Shown here piece after piece: positions 1 through 9,176 of a stretch of 42,152 nt of DNA. How positions within the stretch are numbered: position 1 is the first letter of the stretch; each line of letters begins with the position of its first letter. Below the pieces are notes generated by a model. The model was given only the letters and a program-made list of their open reading frames with translations. It had not been told where the DNA came from and made no database searches. Source of the DNA: Thraustochytrium sp. TN22 (Eukaryota > Sar > Bigyra > Thraustochytrida > Thraustochytriidae); the NCBI GenBank assembly GCA_013306675.1, contig JABLUY010000289.1, positions 1-42,152 on the forward strand, written 5' to 3'. Position numbers and translations under genes: made by a program.

Positions 1-16
1 CGCCCGCCGCCGCCAT
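1..16 (-). CDS. possible start of a gene leaving the left edge
   Basis: On the minus strand an ATG at 16-14 is followed by Ala-Ala-Ala-Gly codons up to the window edge. The GC-rich context resembles other start regions here. A GTTCAAG heptamer at 86-92 lies about 70 bases upstream, as in front of the genes starting at 4347 and 27258. Only five codons are visible, so no product can be named and the call is tentative. Confidence 0.25.
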
Positions 17-98
17 CGCGGCGCGCCGCCGCGCCTCGGCTTGCCGCTCTGCCGCTCCGCGGCCTGCGCTGCTCAGCTGCGTCGCGTTCAAGTCTTCA

Positions 99-1121
<1,023 letters not shown>

Positions 1122-1632
1122 TCAGCGCAGGAGAAGGAACGGCCGGGCCAGCGCTCGCGCCGCAACGGGCCGAGGCCAGCGCCGTGGCCCGGGGCCGTCG
1201 CCCGCTGGCGGCTGGTCACGGCTGTCTTGTTTGTAGTAAGCGCGCGCAGGCTGCGCTTCTGCTGCTCTGCTACCACAGGGAAGGCGCCTGTCCGATGTGC
1301 GGTGAATATCTGAGCTGCAGGCATCCACTGCATCGCGCGCCAACTCGGCTGGCCGAGGTGACGTACCACTTGACGTTACAAGCTAGCCTGAGGCCCCGCG
1401 CTGAGTGGACTGTGGGCACAAACAACCAACGCGCCGGTGTAGCCAAGTCCGAGTCCGAGCCAATGTGCAACCGGCCCACACCCACTGGCCGCACGAACAG
1501 CCGTGATCAGAAAGCTTGAGCTTTCATCGCCATGGCTGCACGAAGTTCTGACAGTGAGTAATACAGTGAGTAATACTGGCCATGGTGGTAGGATTCTGGT
1601 ACCCGGTACCTCTACGACGGACCCAGTGCATA

Positions 1633-1750
1633 TCCAGCAGCGTCCAGCAGCGTCCAGCAGCGTCCAGCAGCGTCCAGCAGCGTCCAGCAGCGTCCAGCAG
1701 CGTCCAGCAGCGTCCAGCAGCGTCCAGCAGCGTCCAGCAGCGTCCAGCAG
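1633..1750. repeat. decamer tandem repeat (CGTCCAGCAG)
   Basis: Nearly twelve consecutive copies of the ten-base unit CGTCCAGCAG with essentially no divergence between copies, which suggests recent expansion or homogenisation. Confidence 0.95.
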
Positions 1751-1884
1751 GACGCGAGGCAGTTCTCGTCCCTGAACTGAGCGTTTAGCCTAAAACCTAA
1801 GTTAATTTTAGAGGAAACAAAAGCGCTGTCCCGTCCGCCGACCGGCGATCCGACAACCCGATGAGCTGTAGCTTAAGCTTGTGC

Positions 1885-1926
1885 TTGTGCACCTGGACGA
1901 TGATGTCGAGACCACGGCGCACTTTG
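1885..1926 (+). pseudogene. 42-nt inverted copy of the PGAP4-like DXD-motif segment
   Basis: This stretch matches the complement of 3474-3515, inside the PGAP4-like gene, at 40 of 42 positions. It encodes the same peptide around the Asp-Asp-Asp metal-binding motif with two amino-acid changes (Val to Glu, Ser to Thr), both caused by A/T swaps. Similarity stops sharply on both sides; the right side runs into a GAGCGA repeat. It lies on the opposite strand to its source about 1.6 kb away. It is too short to function as a gene and looks like a captured fragment. Homology is directly visible; the mechanism is not. Confidence 0.8.
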
Positions 1927-1943
1927 AAAGTGAGAACGCGTGT

Positions 1944-1996
1944 GAGCGAGAGCGAGAGCGAGAGCGAGAGCGAGAGAGCGAGAGAGCGAGAGAGCG
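1944..1996. repeat. GAGCGA/GAGAGC simple repeat
   Basis: A purine-rich run of GAGCGA and GAGAGC units directly follows the 42-nt inverted fragment and precedes the 25-bp array. Confidence 0.9.
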
Positions 1997-2003
1997 ACTC
2001 CCT

Positions 2004-2272
2004 AGCTACAGCTCGAGCTGGAGCTTAGCGCTACAGCTCGAGCTGCATAGCGCTACAGCTCGAGCTGGAGCTTAGCGCTACAGCTGGAGCTGGAGCTTAG
2101 CGCTACAGCTGGAGCTGGAGCTTAGCGCTACAGCTGGAGCTGGAGCTTAGCGCTACAGCTGGAGCTGGAGCTTAGCGCTACAGCTGGAGCTTAGCGCTAC
2201 AGTTCGAGCTGGAGCTTAGCGCTACAGCTTGAGCTGGAGCTCAGCGCTACAGCTCGAGCTGGAGCTTAGCGA
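2004..2272. repeat. 25-bp minisatellite containing the palindrome TAGCGCTA
   Basis: About ten copies of a 25-base unit built from CAGCTGGAGCTGGAG followed by CTTAGCGCTA, with CTCGAG variants and some shortened copies. Each unit carries AGCT and TAGCGCTA palindromes, so single strands could fold. It ends about 200 bases before the stop codon of the PGAP4-like gene, so the 3' end of that transcript may reach into it. Confidence 0.9.
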
Positions 2273-2481
2273 AGTTAGCGAGTAGCTAGCCAGCTCGAGC
2301 GAGCGAGCGTTGTCCGCTTCTCTCCTCCTGCTGAGAGGGCGACTCGCTCCCAAAAGTCAGGAGCTCTGGTGCCACTCGCTTGGCTGCTCGCGCAGCATCG
2401 CTTGTTTGCTCGCTCGCCTGCTTAGGCCTCACGGACTGGCTGACCGACCGACCGAGAAAGATTGATCGCAGCCCGCACACA

Positions 2482-4347
2482 TCAGCTGTCCTTGTCTGTC
2501 TTCGGACGCAAAAGCAGCCTGGCCAGGTCCCGGAGTAGAAAGCCGCCACCCTGACCAATATACATGAGCTGCGCGACGGAAATGACGACAAAAATGAGCC
2601 CCTTGAGACGGGCGAAGAAAGAGGGGTGTACGTAGGCGCCGTCTTTCGGCGCGTGCGGGGCGGCTTGCAGGGTACTCTGCTTCCTGACGTCCTGATGTTT
2701 GCGGCGGCGCATCGACTTCGCGTCCTCGGCGCCAGTGCTGGGCTGCGCGAGTTTGGAGGATGGATGGCGGTCCTCGTCATCGTCCTGGCCGCCCACCTGG
2801 TCGTCGGCAGCGACGGGGCTGATGTCGCGCGGAAAACGCAAGCTGATTTTGGAGTCGTCCTCCTCGAACCACTCAGAGACCTTCATGTAATTGGCAAAGT
2901 GGCGGACAGCGTCCGCGGTCTCGCGCTTGGTGCGCAGCGTCAATATGGAGGTGAATCGCCCGACGTGCTCAATCGGGTTGGGGCGCATCAAGTAGCCCTC
3001 GAGGCCGCGTGCACGAGCGAACGCTACCGCGGCGTGACTCTTGGGAATGACGTCGTCCGAGGTCTGCGCCCAGGCGACAAACATCTCGGCGGATGCGCGC
3101 GGAAAGACGAGGCCGGCAGTGCTCGGGTTGAGGGAGTCTTCGTAGAGCCCCTCGTGCAGGTAGAGCGGGCCGAGCGTGTTCTGCCTGCCGAGAGCCAGGA
3201 GGCTGCCGGCGAAGAGGACGCCGTAGCCAAGGCCGCGGACGAGGAGGGAGCGAGCGCGCCAGGGCTTGCCCGGCAGGCAGAGGCTGCCCGCGGCGATCGC
3301 CTGCGTGGCCAGCATGAGCACACCGACGGCGACGGTCGTGCAGGAGAGGATCTCCACCACAGTGGCCGCGTCGCGAGAGAAGCCGTCGTAGGAGCCGGTG
3401 CGGAAGAGGCTAATGTAGCCCCAGGGCTCTTCTTTCGCGGAAAGCTCGCTGGCAGCCTTGACGATGCGCTCTACAAAGTGCGCCGAGGTCACGACATCAT
3501 CGTCCAGGTGCACAATGAGGGGCGCCGTGGAGGCGGCGAGGCATGCGTCCAGAGACGTGGCCATGTCTAGCACGGCCTTGCGCTCCGGTTTGCAGTTGGA
3601 CTCCTTCCCGAAGCAGAGTGACTTGCGGATCACGTTGACGTTTTGCTGCTCCAAGTAGGCGACCGTGGGGTCAATCACGTGGTCTCTGCGCTTGTTCACG
3701 TCATTGACCAGCATGACGAGGCGAGCGTTCTCGAAACGCACCATGCTGCGGATCACCGTCGCCACGGTCTGCAGCAGGTACGACTGCTTCCGGTCGGACG
3801 TCGGGATGGCGATGCACAGGTCCAGGGGGTAGGTCTCCGAGGCCGCGATGGTATCTGCCTCCAGCAGCTCGCCGCTGTACGTCATCACGAAGTCCTTGGC
3901 CCACTGCGTGCGCTGCTCCTCCACGGTCCTGACCTGGTCAAAGTTGGGGTTGAACCACGCGCTGTACCTCAGTTTCGACGCGATGCTGCTCAGCACCGTT
4001 ACATACACCAGCACGGCCAGCACCATGCGGATGTTGAGCCCGCGCAGCTCCGCGGCCACCACGCTGATCACCGTCCAGCACAGGCCCTCCAGCGCGCGCA
4101 GAGCGCCCGCCGCGCCTCGCGAGCAGGGCGCCGGCACGAGCTCCGCGGCGCTGCCCGCCACGCGCCGCGCGGCGGCGCCCGCCGCCGCCGCGGACTTGGC
4201 GCCCGCCTCCAGCGTGGCCTGCACCGCGGGCCGGCCCGCCACATCCCGCGCCAAGCGCACCGCGCCGTCCACCGGCGGCCACGCGCGCGCGCGCGCCCAC
4301 GCCTCCGCCGCCCGCGCGTGCGCCACGCGCCACGCGCGCGCCTCCAT
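2482..4347 (-). CDS. PGAP4-like GPI-glycan GalNAc transferase
   Basis: A 621-residue membrane glycosyltransferase resembling PGAP4 (TMEM246), the Golgi enzyme that adds a GalNAc side branch to GPI anchors. A first membrane segment lies near residues 106-124. A GT-A-type region follows, with the metal-binding Asp-Asp-Asp at 282-284. A pair of membrane helices near 329-352 and 367-388 interrupts the catalytic domain, and the domain resumes with conserved GLYEDS and NPIEHVGR motifs. This inserted hairpin is the hallmark of PGAP4. A further hydrophobic segment near residue 580 is extra relative to the animal enzyme. I chose the Met at 4347 over an in-frame Met at 4605 because the extra 86 residues are low-complexity and Arg/Pro/Ser-rich. 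The exact acceptor and sugar are inferred from the family. Confidence 0.8.
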   Translation of the reverse strand: MEARAWRVAHARAAEAWARARAWPPVDGAVRLARDVAGRPAVQATLEAGAKSAAAAGAAARRVAGSAAELVPAPCSRGAAGALRALEGLCWTVISVVAAELRGLNIRMVLAVLVYVTVLSSIASKLRYSAWFNPNFDQVRTVEEQRTQWAKDFVMTYSGELLEADTIAASETYPLDLCIAIPTSDRKQSYLLQTVATVIRSMVRFENARLVMLVNDVNKRRDHVIDPTVAYLEQQNVNVIRKSLCFGKESNCKPERKAVLDMATSLDACLAASTAPLIVHLDDDVVTSAHFVERIVKAASELSAKEEPWGYISLFRTGSYDGFSRDAATVVEILSCTTVAVGVLMLATQAIAAGSLCLPGKPWRARSLLVRGLGYGVLFAGSLLALGRQNTLGPLYLHEGLYEDSLNPSTAGLVFPRASAEMFVAWAQTSDDVIPKSHAAVAFARARGLEGYLMRPNPIEHVGRFTSILTLRTKRETADAVRHFANYMKVSEWFEEDDSKISLRFPRDISPVAADDQVGGQDDDEDRHPSSKLAQPSTGAEDAKSMRRRKHQDVRKQSTLQAAPHAPKDGAYVHPSFFARLKGLIFVVISVAQLMYIGQGGGFLLRDLARLLLRPKTDKDS

Positions 4348-5696
4348 CGCGCGCCTCGGACTTGGGCTCGGCCTTGCAAGACTGTTCGACTTGGAGACGC
4401 CGACTCGACTTGAACGACCGTGATAGGCCACGAGCAGCCTGAGAGGCGGCGCAGCCCGAGGCCGAGGCGAACACGCAGGCCGAGGCGGACCAGGCGAGCT
4501 ACGCCTGCGAGGCGAGACCTCGGGCGGACCGCACGGCACGCCTCGGCTTGAGACCGCAGACGATTGCCGCCTGCTGCTGCACTGCACTGGCAGCACTGCT
4601 GCCACTGGTCAACTTGAGCCTGACAGAGGCTCGCAGCGCCGGTGACCACGGGTCCTGTACGCGATTCATATGCTTGTGCGCCTTTGGGGCTCGCACCGGA
4701 CCTGGGTGTTCGTTGCACGCACAGAGGCCGAGGGCCTTGTGCAACGCTCAGCTGCGTGGACTCGGAGAACTAAGTTAAGTTAGCTGGCTCGCGCTGGCTC
4801 AGGAGGCGCAGCTTGCGCATTGGCAGGGCAGAACGAGCGTCGCACTGCGCCACGCCGCACCGCACCGCACCGCACCGCACCGCGAGCTGTCCTTGCTTTC
4901 AAGCCTTCGCGGCTAAGCTTTCGTGTGCATGTTTAGCGACGTAGTAATTAGCTAGGCCCTCTTGCGGCTTGCCCTCCAACTGACTCAGCCGCCACTGTAG
5001 GCCGCCCTACAGAGTCTCGACAGAAGTATTAGCGCGAATCAGCGCGAATTACTTCGATGGTTAGCGCGAATCATCAGCCAGCCGTCTGGCAGGCGCGCTC
5101 AGGCGACAGGCGCGCTCTGACTCGGACAGGCGCGCTCACAGTCAGAAGGTTCTCACAGACCGGTTCCGCGCTCCCCTGACTGAGCCTCGTAGTCCGTGGC
5201 CGACGCGCTGCAGTGCAGCACGTGCTTGAGGTTAGCGTCCACTGTAGCCCTCCCTCCTTGCACATGATCGGCCGTCTTGCCACGTGACGTACGCGTGTCT
5301 CCATTCCTCCCTCCGAGTCGCGCGCCTCGGACGCCTCGGCCAGGGCCTGGGCCTCCGGCGCGCCCTCGGCCTCGCCGCCGCGCCGCCGCCGCCCTCTCTC
5401 CTCGAGCGAAGTCGCCGGCCCGGCTCAGCTGGCCCGGCCCAAGCGCAAGTGCGCGGCACGGCTTCACGAAGTGGACAATGCGGCGCGCGCAAGTGGCGGC
5501 GCGGCGCGCGCAAGTGGCGGCGCGCGGCGGCGCAGTGGCGCGGATCGCGGAGCCTGGGTGGCTGCTGGCTACGGCGGCGCGGCCTCGCCAGCGAGAGGCG
5601 GGCGCGGGCAGAGCGACTTCGCGAAGGAGGCGGCAGCGCGCGGCGAGCAGCGGCGGCGGCGGCGGCGGCGGCGGCGCGCGAGCGGCGGCCAGTCCA

Positions 5697-5727
<31 letters not shown>

Positions 5728-5834
5728 TGCGGGCAGAGCGGCGGGCGCGGAAGGTTCCGGCGTCCATCGAATCCATCCATCCATCCATTCATCCGTCGCG
5801 ATCCAGAGCAGACAGGCAACGCTAGCGGAGGGAA
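4348..5834. other. divergent intergenic region between PGAP4-like and prohibitin genes
   Basis: Contains the upstream regions of both flanking genes. Visible elements are a CTTGAAC heptamer at 4409-4415, CACTGGCAG at 4585-4593, a CGCAC pentamer run near 4857-4882, three copies of TAGCGCGAAT-like sequence around 5030-5070, three copies of ACAGGCGCGCTC around 5090-5140, and GGC and CCAT simple repeats from 5640 to 5793 just before the prohibitin start. Open frames here are GC-driven and carry no recognisable domain. Confidence 0.6.
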
Positions 5835-6689
5835 ATGGCGGCGCGGCAGGTGGCCGTGGGCCTCACGCGCGTGGCGCAGCTGGCCGCCACGGCCGGCATC
5901 GTGGGCTGGGCCGGGCAGAACGCCCTGTACAATGTGGACGCCGGCGAGGCCGCCGTCCTGTATGACATGCTCCGCGATGGTGTCCAGCCCGTGGCGCGCA
6001 CCGAGGGCACGCACCTGAAGATGCCCTTCCTGCAGACGCCCTACATCTACTCCATCCGGTCCAAGCCGCGCGTGGTCAACAGCTCCACGCCCACCAAGGA
6101 CCTGCAGACGGTCAACATCGGCCTCCGCGTGCTCTCGCGGCCCGAGGTTGAGCAGCTGCCCAAGATTCACCGTGAGCTCGGCCAGAACTACGACGACCGC
6201 GTGCTGCCCTCCATCGTCAACGAGGTCCTCAAGTCCGTCGTCGCCCAGTACAACGCCGACCAGCTCATCACCATGCGCGAGAAGGTCTCGCAGCAGATCA
6301 TCGAGACGCTCCAGGCCCGCGCGCGCAACTTCCACATCACGCTCGACGACGTCTCATTGGTCACCGTGCTCTTCTCCCAGGACTTCTCCACCGCCGTCGA
6401 GGCCAAGCAGGTCGCCCACCAGGAGGCCGAGCGCTCCAAGTTCCTCGTCGCCAAGGCCGAGCAGGAGAAGAAGGTCCGTGTCATCGAGGCCGAGGGTGAG
6501 GCCCAGGCCGCCGAGCTCATCTCCGACGCCCTCAAGAAGAACGGCCGCGGCCTCATCGAGGTGCGCCGCATCGACGCCGCCAAGGACATCGCCGCCACCC
6601 TCGCCCGCTCCCGCAACGTCGTCTACCTGCCCGGCGGCGGCTCCAAGGGCGAGAGCAACGTCAGCATGCTCATGAGCATCGGCCAGTAG
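5835..6689 (+). CDS. PHB1: prohibitin 1, mitochondrial inner-membrane scaffold
   Basis: A 284-residue prohibitin, close to the usual length of 270-290. Prohibitins 1 and 2 form large ring complexes in the mitochondrial inner membrane that act as chaperone scaffolds for respiratory proteins and m-AAA protease. An N-terminal hydrophobic anchor is followed by ALYNVDAGEAAV, characteristic of PHB1. The SPFH/band-7 domain follows with KDLQTVNI, LRVLSRPE and RVLPSIVNEVLKSVVA, then a coiled coil with AVEAKQVAHQEAER. The C-terminus (SRNVVYLPGGG and a final LMSIGQ) also fits PHB1 better than PHB2, although the LRVLSRP stretch is shared with PHB2. The start Met is directly preceded by a purine-rich GGAGGGAA. 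A T-rich tract lies about 25 bases after the stop codon. No intron is needed. Confidence 0.95.
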   Translation: MAARQVAVGLTRVAQLAATAGIVGWAGQNALYNVDAGEAAVLYDMLRDGVQPVARTEGTHLKMPFLQTPYIYSIRSKPRVVNSSTPTKDLQTVNIGLRVLSRPEVEQLPKIHRELGQNYDDRVLPSIVNEVLKSVVAQYNADQLITMREKVSQQIIETLQARARNFHITLDDVSLVTVLFSQDFSTAVEAKQVAHQEAERSKFLVAKAEQEKKVRVIEAEGEAQAAELISDALKKNGRGLIEVRRIDAAKDIAATLARSRNVVYLPGGGSKGESNVSMLMSIGQ

Positions 6690-7748
6690 ACTTCCTCCTT
6701 CCCAAACGCGAATCCTTTTTTTTTTTAGCGACCTCCGGTTCGAGAAGCGACCTCTGGATCGGTACGCGACCTGCCACGCTTGCCATGACTGCAAGGCTTG
6801 CGACCGCGACGACCTGCCAGCCTTGCTGCCTTGACGACCTCGCGCGACGACTTGCCAGACCTTTACTGCCGCGACGACCTGCCAGCCTTGCTGCCGCGAC
6901 GACCTCCAGCGACGACCTGCCAGACTTTTGCTGCCGCGACGACCTGCGAGCCTTGCCGCGTTCCAGCCCCGCCGTGCTTCTTCTGCTCGACACGTCTTCG
7001 GCTTGCATGCGCTTCTCCACTCGATCAGCGCCTGCCATGAACGATGCCCGCGGCAGGTTTCTTTCTCCCCTCACAAGTCCTCCCTGTCAGGCCTTTTTCG
7101 CTGCACCTCGGCGCAGCTCAGCAGCTGCAGCTAGGGCTTGGAGCTCAAGCCAGCTCGCCTCGTCGTCCAGAGTCGAGACGAGGCCAGACAAACCCGCAGG
7201 CCGAGGCGGACGAGGCGAGTAACACCACGTCTACGACACGCCTCGACACGACCGCCAGCCATCTGCAGCTGCAGCCTGAGAGCCGCGATCTCCACGAAGA
7301 TGTCCTCGGTCCTCGGTCCGAGGTCCTCCTCAGAACCGGCCTAATGCCCGGCCCTTGGCGCGCGGCCGCGGCGCCGGTCGGATAATCCTTACCTCTTCCA
7401 CTGGCAGGCTTCAAGTTCAACAAGTTCAAGTTGTCTTGTTTGTTTTGTTTGTCTGTTTGTCTGTCAGTGGCAGCATGTCAGAGTTAGAGTCAGAGTCAGA
7501 CTGACATCAGGCAGAGAGAGAGGCGCGAAAGAAAGCAGGCTCGCAGATCGAGCTTCGCCCGACCCCGCCCGCGCCGCCGCCGTCCGCCCGCGGCCCGTGC
7601 GCGCGCGCCCGCGAGAGGAGGCGGCAGGCAGGCAGGCGGGAGGCAGCGCGCCGCGCCAGCCGGCCGCGCCGGCCCGCCGCGGAGCGAGCGAGCGAGCGGG
7701 GCGAGGCGAGGCGAGGCGAGGCAGCGAGCGAGGGAGCGGTCGGCCAGC
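6690..7748. other. intergenic region between PHB1 and ARPC3
   Basis: Holds the PHB1 3' flank with a T run at 6717-6726, a degenerate minisatellite (listed separately), and the ARPC3 promoter region. In the latter are CACTGGCAG at 7399-7407, two AAGTTCAA elements at 7413-7429 and T/G-rich sequence at 7430-7470. The last 60 bases before ARPC3 carry GCGAG repeats. No coding region is convincing. Confidence 0.6.
6803..6962. repeat. degenerate minisatellite (GCGACGACCTGCCAGCCTTG-like units)
   Basis: Repeated variants of GCGACGACCTGCCAG followed by CCTTGCTGCC or ACTTTTGCTGCC, with unit lengths of roughly 20-36 bases. Divergence between units suggests an older array than the decamer at 1633-1750. 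Confidence 0.75.
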
Positions 7749-8273
7749 ATGCCGGCGTACCACTCGAGCTTCAACGACGCGGACTGCGATGTGGTCTGCG
7801 GCATGAGCCTGCTGCCGCTCAACACCAAGGTCAAGGGCCCCGCGCCCGCGGGCTCCGGCGGCGAGGACATCATCGACGAGGCCATCAAGTTCTTCCGCGC
7901 CAACGTGCTCTTCGCCAGCTTCGTCATCGAGGGCACGGCCGACCGCGTGCTCATCTTCCTCACGCTCTACATCGCGCAGTGCCTCAAGCGCCTCGAGAAG
8001 GCCACCAGCCGCCAGTCCGGCGCCAAGATCATGTTCGATCTCGGCAAGGAGAAGTTCCCGCTCCCGGGTGAGCCCGGCTGGCTGCTTGGCGGCCACATCC
8101 CCGCGCCCAAGGGCCGCCAGGAGGAGGACACCTGCCGCAACTACATGAAGCAGCTCCGCGAGGAGTGCGGCAACCGCCTCGTCGACAAGCTCTACGCGCA
8201 CTCCGACGCTGCCCCGGACAAGTTCTGGATGGGCTTCTCCAAGCGCAAGTTTATGAACCTCCTCGTGCAGTAA
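7749..8273 (+). CDS. ARPC3: Arp2/3 complex subunit 3 (p21-Arc)
   Basis: A 174-residue protein matching ARPC3 over its whole length (family about 175-180). It opens with the family signature MPAYHSS and has GPAP, DEAIKFFRANV, LTLYIAQCLKRL, FPLPGEPGW and the C-terminal FMN. ARPC3 is a helical structural subunit of the seven-subunit Arp2/3 complex, which nucleates branched actin filaments in the cytoplasm. Its presence implies that the organism has branched actin networks for endocytosis or motility. The start is fixed by the conserved N-terminus. No intron and nothing odd. Confidence 0.97.
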   Translation: MPAYHSSFNDADCDVVCGMSLLPLNTKVKGPAPAGSGGEDIIDEAIKFFRANVLFASFVIEGTADRVLIFLTLYIAQCLKRLEKATSRQSGAKIMFDLGKEKFPLPGEPGWLLGGHIPAPKGRQEEDTCRNYMKQLREECGNRLVDKLYAHSDAAPDKFWMGFSKRKFMNLLVQ

Positions 8274-9176
8274 AGCAGGCGGCCACGCGCCGCGCGATCC
8301 AGTGGCCCGCGCGCATCCCTACGCTGGTGCGCCAGTCAGCCAGCTAGCTAGCTCGCGCGCTCGCGCGCTTTCTGGCTTGCTTGCTCGCTCGTAGCTCTCT
8401 CGTTGTAGTATGGTGGCTGCGAGGCGGCCACCATCATGTACAGGCAAGCGTGCCAGCCGCTGCCGGCGACTGCCGCCACCCCGCTGGCCCCCCGCCCGAC
8501 CCAAACCTGCTTAGTTTGACGAAGAGAGACAATGTTGATTTGATGCTCCGCGCCCATGCACGTCTTGCTCCGCTCTGACTCCAAGGCCTAGGCCTACTGA
8601 GACCAACGATCTTGATGATTGGAGCTGTCCTCCTTGATTGCATTGCGCGCAACTTCGCGTGCAACCTTGAACCCGGGCAGGAACGCACATCAAGGCAAAG
8701 GCTTCATTCTTTCATCAGCATCGTGAGATGAGGCGAGAACTCACTCTGATACGTGCATCACAAGAGCTCCGGAGCAAGCCAGCTAGCTATGATAGTTAGC
8801 GCAAAGGAGATGTACGCGGTCTTGCGTGTTGAAGTTTTGGTCGTGTGTCTGGTGCTCGGTCTGGGTCACGTCCTTGCTCAAAGGCAGGACCTCAACGCAC
8901 GCACGCTCGCTCGCTCGCTCGCACGGAAGCAGCGGCGGCGGCGGTGGCGGCGGCGGCGGCGGCGGCATCGGGGCGAGACGAGGCGGGGCGAGGCAGGACG
9001 CGGCGAAGCGGTGGCAAGGCGCGGTCTACTCGCGGACGGCATCGCCCCACATCGCGTCGCGCCGCATCATCGCGCGGCGCGGACCCAGCGCGCGAGAGGG
9101 CGGCCGGCCGACCCCTGACCCCAGGCGCGCACGCGTACAGGCGGGCGAGGCGCGCGCGAGAGCGGCGCCAGCCAGC
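8274..9176. other. intergenic region between ARPC3 and the PTEN-like gene
   Basis: Includes GCTAGCTAGCTCGCGCG repeats at 8338-8366, a CTTGAAC heptamer at 8666-8672, CGCT repeats near 8910-8920 and GGC runs near 8935-8966. The frame of the downstream gene stays open back to 8826, but those residues are repeat-encoded (poly-Gly, Ala-Arg-Ser-Leu) and are not counted as protein. Confidence 0.55.

Noticed and set aside
1633-1750. Decamer array considered as a CRISPR array
   Set aside because: Repeats are contiguous with no spacers, and the genome is eukaryotic.
5835-6689. Prohibitin 2 instead of prohibitin 1
   Set aside because: The LRVLSRP stretch is PHB2-like, but the N-terminal ALYNVDAG and the C-terminal VVYLPGGG/LMSIGQ fit PHB1.
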